Of a stretch of 28,812 bases of DNA, positions 23,593 through 28,812 are shown one piece after another. The stretch's first letter is position 1. Each line of letters begins with the position of its first letter. The notes under the pieces are model-generated. The model had not been told where the DNA came from, did not search any database, and saw only the letters and a list, made by a program, of their open reading frames with translations. Source of the DNA: CAKSKB01 sp034186235 (GTDB lineage Bacteria; Bacillota; Clostridia; HGM11514); assembly GCA_034186235.1 (NCBI GenBank), contig JAXGBA010000089.1, forward strand, positions 1 to 28,812, in the 5' to 3' direction. The translations under genes were made by a program, and so were the position numbers.

Positions 23593-26500
23593 TTAGTTAA
23601 GTTTTATTTTTTTGTCAAGCTCGGAGATATCAAGCTCAAGCATTTCCGAAATACCCTTTTTCGGCATTGTTACACCGTAAAGCTTGTCTGCCGCCTCCAT
23701 GGTGCCCCTTCTGTGGGTTACGACCATGAACTGCGTGTTTTCGTTCATAATTTTGAGATACTCTGCGAACCTGTAGACATTTACATCGTCAAGAGCAGCC
23801 TCGATTTCGTCGAAAATACAGAATGGTGCCGGTCTTGTTTTGAGAATTGCAAAAATAATAGCGATAGCGCAAAGTGCCTTTTCGCCGCCGGAAAGCAGCA
23901 TTAAATTCTGAAGCCTTTTTCCGGGCGGCTGAACATCGATGTCAATTCCGCTTTCGAGGACATCCGATGGGTCTGAAAGCTTAAGTTCAGCTTTGCCGCC
24001 GCCGAAAAGAAGCCTGAAAGTTTCGGCAAAATGAGCGTTTATGATTTTGAACTGCTCCGAAAAAACGGTTTTCATAAGGTCCTGCATATCGGCTATGGTT
24101 TTTTCGAGAGCACTTTTTGCCTCAACGAGGTCGTTTTTCTGCCCGGAAAGGAATTCGTAGCGCTCCTTAACGGACTTATACTCCTCAATTGCGTCAACAT
24201 TTATAGAGCCGAGAGCGGAAATCTGCCGTTTTATGCCCGAAATCTCTGTTTTCGCCGCCGGAACACTTTCGATTTCGCACTTGAACTCTGCCGCCGTAAT
24301 ATAAGTTAAGCCGTAATCGTCCCAAAGCTTGTTTACGATAACGTCCGATTCCATTTCGCTCTTGTTTTTGCGTGTTTCGAGCTTTGAAATCTCGGTCTGA
24401 ATCGCAGAGAAGCGTTCTCTTTCCTGTTTTACAGCTGCCTGTTTGGCATTTATTTCCTCGCCCCTTGCCTGTTTTCTTTCCTCGATTTCGGACATTCTTT
24501 CCCGTTTTTGTTCTATCTCGCCGTTCAAAGCGTCTATTTTTTTTAGCTTAATTTCGATTTCCGACGAAAGAGCGTTGTTTTTAAGCCGCAGTGCTTCGCA
24601 TTTTTCCTTTGCCGCAGAAGCCCTGCTCATCGCTGCCGAATAAGCAATCTTAAGCGAATTTATGCGCTCGCCCTCAACCGCCGCAGCCTTTTCCGCATTA
24701 AGCGCCTCGGTTTTTGCTGCCGATACTTCCTCTGCGGATTTTCTTTCATTCTCGGCGGCAATCTCGTACTTCCGTTTAAGTTCTTCCGAAGCCTCGCCGA
24801 ACTTTTTGTTTTCCGCCGTAAGCTCGCAGAGTCTTTTGTGCCTGTCCGCCGTCTGCGTTTCTATTTCGTCAATTCTTGCTTTTGCGCTTTTTGCAAGCTC
24901 GCGGTTTTTCTCCGCCTCGCCGCTCTCACGGGTGATTTCGTAGTTTATCCTGTTGTCCTCCGCCGCAAGCGCCATGATATCGGCGTCGGTTTGCCTGATA
25001 TTATCTTCGGTTTCCGAAAGCAAGAAATATTTTTCATCAAGAATCTTTTGCGTTTCGGCATTTTTGGATTTAAGCCTGTCCACCGCCGCCGAAAGCTTTT
25101 CACATTCTTCGATAAGCTGCTGTTTATCGCCTGCACGGGTTAGAATACCGTTTGACCTGCCCGAGTTTCCGCCGGTTATAGAGCCGCCCGGAGAAATGAT
25201 TTCGCCCTCGAGAGTTACTATTTTGAAACGATACGAACACTTTTTCGCCATTTTCACGGCGTTGTCGATGTTATCCGTAACCGCCACCGCACCCAGAAGA
25301 CTTGAAACGATATTTTTGTAAGCCTTGTCATAGCCGCAAAGCTCGGACGCAAGCCCCAAAAAACCGTCAAAACCGCTTAAATCCTCGTCAAATTTCCGTG
25401 GCTTCACCGATGTGAGCGGTAAAAAAGTAACTCTGCCGCCCCTGGTTTTTTTAAGATATGCAATCGCCGCCTTTGCGTCCTCCTCGGTACCGGTAACGAT
25501 GTTTTGCAGCGCACCGCCGAGAGCCGCCTCGATTGCGGCGGTATATTCTTTTTCAACCGTAATCAGCCTTGAAAGCGGAGCATGTATATCGGCATTTTTC
25601 AGCGCCGACCCCGCCGCCTGCATTACTGATTTTACGCCTTTCTGATAGCCCTCGTATTCGTTTTCGAGTTCGGTGAGCATTTTAATTCTGTCGGATTTCA
25701 TGTTAAGCAGCGACAGCTTATCGCTGAGCATCTGCCCGTCCGAACCGCACTTTTTTTCAAGCTCCGAAATTTCGGAATTTATTTTTTCCTTTTTTATTAT
25801 AAAATCGTGCTTTAAGCGTTCTTTGGCGTTTGCCTCCTCCGAAAGCTTCTTTGCCGCAGCTTTAAGCTCCGCAATTTTCGCTTCGGATTCCGCTGCGGTG
25901 TTTTCGGCACCAACCAACTGCGCATGATAGTTTTCGGAAAGAGCGTCCGCCCCGGAGAGTGCAGCGCGGATTTCTGCGGTTTCCGCCGAAGATAGGGAGA
26001 GCGCCTCGTTTGCGCCGCTGAGCTCCGCCAGTGCCGCATCGCGCAGCTTTTGATTTTCCAGCTGTTTTTTTTCGAGAGCCGAAAGCTGCGCTGCATATGC
26101 CAAAGCCGATAATTTCAGCGCTTCAACCTCTTTTGTTTTGTTTTCGGTTTCGGAAAGCCTGTCGGCTGCTTCTGCCGAAGATTCGGAAACCTCGGTTTCA
26201 AGCTTTTCAATTTCGGCTTTGTTATCCTCAATCGTTGCACGGCAAGTCTCAATCTCGCTGCGGTGCAGCTTTATGCTGCCCTCAAATGAGGTTATGTCCT
26301 CACGCACACCTGCGATTTCAGCCTCGGTGGTTCCGATTGATTCGTAAAGAGCGCCGATTTCCTTTTCGAGAGATTCGAGCGCAGCGCCGCACTCCTCCGT
26401 GCTGATGTTAAGCCCCCGAAGGCTCACATCGAGTTCCGCAAGAGCCCGCTTCAAGGAATCGAGATTTTCTATGGAAACAGTCGCCTCAAGCTTTTTCAAC

Positions 26501-27162
26501 CTGTCAGAAAGTTCCAGAAACCGCTTTGCCTTTTCCGATTGCCTAAGAAGCGGCGCAAGGCGGCTTTCAAGCTCGCCGGTAATGTCGGATATTCTTTCGA
26601 GGTTTGCCGTTGTGCCGTCAAGCTTCCTCTGCGCCTCGATTTTTCTGTACTTATACTTTGAAATACCTGCCGCTTCCTCAAAAACTCTGCGCCTGTCCTC
26701 GGACTTATTGCTTAAAATCTCGTCAATCTTACCCTGGCCGATAAGCGAATAACCGTCCCTGCCAAGCCCGGTGTCCATAAAAAGTTCATGCACATCCCGA
26801 AGCCTGACCGAGGCACGGTTTATAAAATATTCCCCGTCACCGGAGCGGTAAACGCGCCTTGTGACGGTCACTTCATCATACTCGATATTAAGCCGCTTGT
26901 CCGAATTGTCAAATGTAACCGAAACCTCAGCAAAACCGAGAGGTTTTCGGGCGTCGGTGCCGCTGAAGATGACATCTTCCATCTTTGCGCCCCTAAGCAT
27001 TTTGGCGCTCTGCTCACCGAGAACCCACCTTACAGCGTCCGTAATATTGCTTTTTCCGCTGCCGTTCGGCCCTACAATCACCGTAAGACCCGATGTAAAA
27101 TCAAGCCTGATTTTATCCGGAAACGACTTAAACCCTTGCATTTCCAGTTTTTTTAAATACAT
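23593..27162 (-). CDS. smc: Chromosome segregation ATPase SMC
   Basis: 1,189 residues, the usual SMC length. The N-terminal head has MYLKKLEMQGFKSF and Walker A GPNGSGKSN (31-39), with DAVRWVLGEQSAKMLRG and the Q-loop GQGKIDEIL. Two long coiled coils flank a hinge (about 520-640) with GALQNIVTGTEEDAKAAI. The C-terminal head has the signature LLSGGEKAL (about 1090) and Walker B FCIFDEIEAALDD. SMC with ScpAB organises and separates the chromosome. ATG 27162 begins one base after the preceding gene's stop, and smc-ftsY adjacency is the normal Firmicutes order. Confidence 0.97.
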   Translation of the reverse strand: MYLKKLEMQGFKSFPDKIRLDFTSGLTVIVGPNGSGKSNITDAVRWVLGEQSAKMLRGAKMEDVIFSGTDARKPLGFAEVSVTFDNSDKRLNIEYDEVTVTRRVYRSGDGEYFINRASVRLRDVHELFMDTGLGRDGYSLIGQGKIDEILSNKSEDRRRVFEEAAGISKYKYRKIEAQRKLDGTTANLERISDITGELESRLAPLLRQSEKAKRFLELSDRLKKLEATVSIENLDSLKRALAELDVSLRGLNISTEECGAALESLEKEIGALYESIGTTEAEIAGVREDITSFEGSIKLHRSEIETCRATIEDNKAEIEKLETEVSESSAEAADRLSETENKTKEVEALKLSALAYAAQLSALEKKQLENQKLRDAALAELSGANEALSLSSAETAEIRAALSGADALSENYHAQLVGAENTAAESEAKIAELKAAAKKLSEEANAKERLKHDFIIKKEKINSEISELEKKCGSDGQMLSDKLSLLNMKSDRIKMLTELENEYEGYQKGVKSVMQAAGSALKNADIHAPLSRLITVEKEYTAAIEAALGGALQNIVTGTEEDAKAAIAYLKKTRGGRVTFLPLTSVKPRKFDEDLSGFDGFLGLASELCGYDKAYKNIVSSLLGAVAVTDNIDNAVKMAKKCSYRFKIVTLEGEIISPGGSITGGNSGRSNGILTRAGDKQQLIEECEKLSAAVDRLKSKNAETQKILDEKYFLLSETEDNIRQTDADIMALAAEDNRINYEITRESGEAEKNRELAKSAKARIDEIETQTADRHKRLCELTAENKKFGEASEELKRKYEIAAENERKSAEEVSAAKTEALNAEKAAAVEGERINSLKIAYSAAMSRASAAKEKCEALRLKNNALSSEIEIKLKKIDALNGEIEQKRERMSEIEERKQARGEEINAKQAAVKQERERFSAIQTEISKLETRKNKSEMESDVIVNKLWDDYGLTYITAAEFKCEIESVPAAKTEISGIKRQISALGSINVDAIEEYKSVKERYEFLSGQKNDLVEAKSALEKTIADMQDLMKTVFSEQFKIINAHFAETFRLLFGGGKAELKLSDPSDVLESGIDIDVQPPGKRLQNLMLLSGGEKALCAIAIIFAILKTRPAPFCIFDEIEAALDDVNVYRFAEYLKIMNENTQFMVVTHRRGTMEAADKLYGVTMPKKGISEMLELDISELDKKIKLN

Positions 27163-27163
27163 C

Positions 27164-27619
27164 CTATCGTTCCATTTCTGTCCAACTGTTCAGATAGTCC
27201 ATGAACTGCCGGATGTTCATGATTGTTTCGCCTGCCTGCCTCTCCGTTATGCCGGAGGTATTCTCCGCCTCGGCGGCAAGGCTCAAATATTCATTGCGGT
27301 AATTTTCAAGCATTTTTTGGTCGTCATCATTACCGTTTTCCTTAATCCATTCTTCGGTATGCGACCACGCTGCGTCAAGCTCAACCTTCGCCTGTGAAAC
27401 AGACGCAAGCATTGAAGAATCTGCCGCTTTTTCCTCATGCTGTTTTTCCTCGGACTCAATCGGCGTTTCTTTTTGCCCGGAAAGGTCGATATCGGCATGG
27501 GTTGCGGGATTCGGCGGGTCATAGAGAGCACAGAATGTAATCCCGGCAGCGATAATCGCAATGATAATCGCCGGAAAAATCACTTTTGAAAACAAACCCT
27601 TATCGGTTTTATCAGCCAT
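27164..27619 (-). CDS. Small membrane-anchored hypothetical protein
   Basis: 151 residues from ATG 27619 (MADKTDKG). GGAGGTGA lies 5-7 bp upstream; a GTG at 27628 would overlap that site. A single N-terminal transmembrane segment (about 13-33, IFPAIIIAIIAAGITFCALY) precedes an acidic, low-complexity linker (about 45-70) and a helical C-terminal domain (about 72-151). The protein would face outward. No family is recognised. One base separates it from smc, so they are co-transcribed, and a link to the wall or division is only a guess. Confidence 0.75.
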   Translation of the reverse strand: MADKTDKGLFSKVIFPAIIIAIIAAGITFCALYDPPNPATHADIDLSGQKETPIESEEKQHEEKAADSSMLASVSQAKVELDAAWSHTEEWIKENGNDDDQKMLENYRNEYLSLAAEAENTSGITERQAGETIMNIRQFMDYLNSWTEMER

Positions 27620-27641
27620 AGCGGTCACCTCCGAATTTAGT

Positions 27642-27677
27642 AAAAAAGCCGTATTTACGGTGCTGAACCGAAATACG
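27642..27677 (-). terminator. Terminator downstream of rpmB
   Basis: The stem CGTATTT (27650-27656)/AAATACG (27671-27677) is extended by ACGG/CCG-type pairing inside. On the minus strand it is followed by GCTTTTTT (27642-27649). It lies between rpmB and the smc operon. Confidence 0.65.
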
Positions 27678-27724
27678 ACCTTATTTGTTGCCCGTAATTT
27701 TAAGTACGAAAACCATATTCCCGA

Positions 27725-27913
27725 TTATATTGCACGGGTGATTTTACCCGAACGAATACATCTTGTACAAACATGTTTTGTTTTAACCGCACCGTTTTCG
27801 ATTACGCGGATTCTTCTTACATTGGGAGCCCAGGTTCTGTTGGATCTTCTGTGAGAATGAGAAACCTTAATACCAAAAGCCAGACCCTTACCGCATACAT
27901 CACACTTAGCCAT
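27725..27913 (-). CDS. rpmB: 50S ribosomal protein L28
   Basis: 62 residues, the standard length. It has the MAKCDVCGKG start, SHSHRRSNRTWAPNVRR core and KHVCTRCIRSGKI end. Both CxxC pairs (4-7 and 49-52) are kept, so this is the zinc-binding form. It has a strong TAGGAGGTG before ATG 27913 and is followed by its own terminator. Confidence 0.97.
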   Translation of the reverse strand: MAKCDVCGKGLAFGIKVSHSHRRSNRTWAPNVRRIRVIENGAVKTKHVCTRCIRSGKITRAI

Positions 27914-27980
27914 TTATATTACACCTCCTAAAAATACAACTCCGATTATTCTATAATAACAGATTTTCAACAATTTTGCA

Positions 27981-28021
27981 AGTGTTTTTTGAAAAAAAGT
28001 TAATTTTTTTCAGAAAACACT
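27981..28021 (-). terminator. Long A/T-rich hairpin between the SPOR-protein gene and rpmB
   Basis: An 18-bp stem with one mismatch, 27981-27998 against 28004-28021, with loop GTTAA. It lies 31 bp after the TAA of the SPOR-protein gene and can act on either strand, because the arms themselves contain T7 runs. Confidence 0.55.
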
Positions 28022-28052
28022 GCAAACACTCATATATTATACACCATTTTGG

Positions 28053-28812
28053 TTAATCTGTCAAGACAATTACATTAAAACCTGCCGCCTGAGCTTTTGC
28101 CGCAGCGGTGTTAGCCTCGCCCTGAGATGAAAATGTACCGATTGTAACATGATAAAGTCCGCCGGAAGCGCTTATGCTTGCGGAAAATCCTGCAGCCTGT
28201 GCTTTTGCGACCTTGTTGTCTGCGTTCTGCTTTTCGGCGTAAGCGCCTATCTGAACCGTATATTTTGCAGTTTGCGGTGCAGGAGCCGGAGCGGCAGCCT
28301 GTGTATTTTGCTGCGGTTTTTGAGCAGGTTTCGGCTGAGCTGCCGGAGCTGCGGAAGATGCAGTTCCGGCAGGTTTTTGCTCCGTCTGAGTATTTTCCTG
28401 CTTATTTTCCGTCTTGGGCTGCTCTGGTTTTTTGTCTTCTTCCTTTTTGGCGTCCTCTTTTTTCGGTTCTTCGGTCTTGGGGGCGTCCGATGAAACATCG
28501 CCTATAGCCTTAATCATGCTTTTGGCGTCGGTGTTCTCGGGGTCAAGCTCAAGCACCTTTTCATAGTAGGCTTTTGCCGCAGCCTTTTCGCCGCTCGTGT
28601 AGGATTTGCTGCCGAGAGTATATAAATAGGAAGAAACATTTGCAGCAATATCCTTGCTGCCTGTTTTTTCCTCACCTATTTTAACCGTTTCGAGAGCCTT
28701 GTCCACCTGGTCCATATGAAGGTAGCACATAGCCTTTTGCTCGTAAACCGACACCTCATCGTCCTTACATTCAAGCACCACCTCGCAGCAGTAAAGAACC
28801 GTCTGATATTCC
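28053..28812 (-). CDS. TPR and SPOR-domain protein (N-terminus beyond window)
   Basis: The frame is open to base 28812, so the true start lies outside; an internal GTG at 28781 is not needed. At least 252 residues are visible. TPR-like helices come first (YEQKAMCYLHMDQVDKALET and AKAYYEKVLELDPENTDAK), then a low-complexity Lys/Glu and Pro/Ala/Gln linker. The C-terminal SPOR domain has TVQIGAYAEKQNADNKVAKA, GFSASI and HVTIGTFSSQGEANTAAAKA. SPOR domains bind peptidoglycan stripped of stem peptides at division or sporulation septa. A membrane anchor would be in the missing part. Confidence 0.85.
   Translation of the reverse strand, partial: EYQTVLYCCEVVLECKDDEVSVYEQKAMCYLHMDQVDKALETVKIGEEKTGSKDIAANVSSYLYTLGSKSYTSGEKAAAKAYYEKVLELDPENTDAKSMIKAIGDVSSDAPKTEEPKKEDAKKEEDKKPEQPKTENKQENTQTEQKPAGTASSAAPAAQPKPAQKPQQNTQAAAPAPAPQTAKYTVQIGAYAEKQNADNKVAKAQAAGFSASISASGGLYHVTIGTFSSQGEANTAAAKAQAAGFNVIVLTD

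Noticed and set aside
22700..27397. Many long plus-strand frames opposite smc and ftsY
   Set aside because: They are antisense shadows of two well-recognised genes with strong codon bias and complete motifs.
1..28812. CRISPR array, tRNA or rRNA genes
   Set aside because: I saw no regularly spaced repeats with unique spacers and no recognisable tRNA or rRNA sequence on either strand.

Overview
This window looks like a piece of chromosome from a member of the Clostridia (Firmicutes). The chromosomal genes have strong AGGAGG-type ribosome-binding sites. They include smc-ftsY, a SleB-like cortex/cell-wall hydrolase, NrdR, an L28 gene, and a giant secreted protein ending in an S-layer homology (SLH) domain. 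Base composition is moderate in the chromosomal parts. I cannot name a genus from the sequence alone; a polysaccharide-degrading gut clostridium is a reasonable guess.

Layout. (1) 1-7298, minus strand: two paralogous secreted proteins in one operon. The downstream one (1-5541, cut by the window edge) is a >1,800-residue SLH-anchored protein with Ig-like modules, a parallel beta-helix and FIVAR-like modules. The upstream one (5556-7220) shares its N-terminal module. (2) 7399-8664, minus: a stalk-domain/SleB-type hydrolase and nrdR. (3) 8811-9946, plus: a Gfo/Idh/MocA oxidoreductase behind a near-consensus promoter with a perfect 18-bp LacI/CcpA-type palindrome. (4) About 9969-22170: a 12.2-kb integrated mobile element. 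(5) 22185-27619, minus: gtrA-like gene, ftsY, smc and a small membrane-anchored protein gene. (6) 27725-28812, minus: rpmB and the end of a TPR/SPOR-domain protein gene.

The mobile element is the most interesting part. Its ends split the loop of a bidirectional terminator that once lay between the oxidoreductase gene and gtrA. Joining the flanks rebuilds a 9-bp GC-rich stem with A-tract and T-tract. The rightmost gene encodes a large serine recombinase, with a small TnpW-like gene before it. The replication module is a D5/P4-type primase-helicase. There is a single HK97-fold major capsid protein gene but no portal, terminase, protease or tail gene, so it resembles a phage satellite or capsid-encoding island rather than a prophage.

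The left half of the element (10238-15280, minus, clearly more A+T-rich) is a defence operon of six genes. They encode an excisionase-like HTH protein, a Nudix hydrolase, a candidate restriction endonuclease of unfamiliar type, an M.HaeIII-like (GGCC) cytosine methyltransferase, a PD-(D/E)XK-type nuclease and an SMC-like ABC ATPase. The last two resemble Lamassu/ABC-3C-type anti-phage systems. The tetranucleotide GGCC is nearly absent from the whole window: I find four by eye. Both element ends carry inward-acting terminators that would stop read-through from the host genes whose terminator was split.
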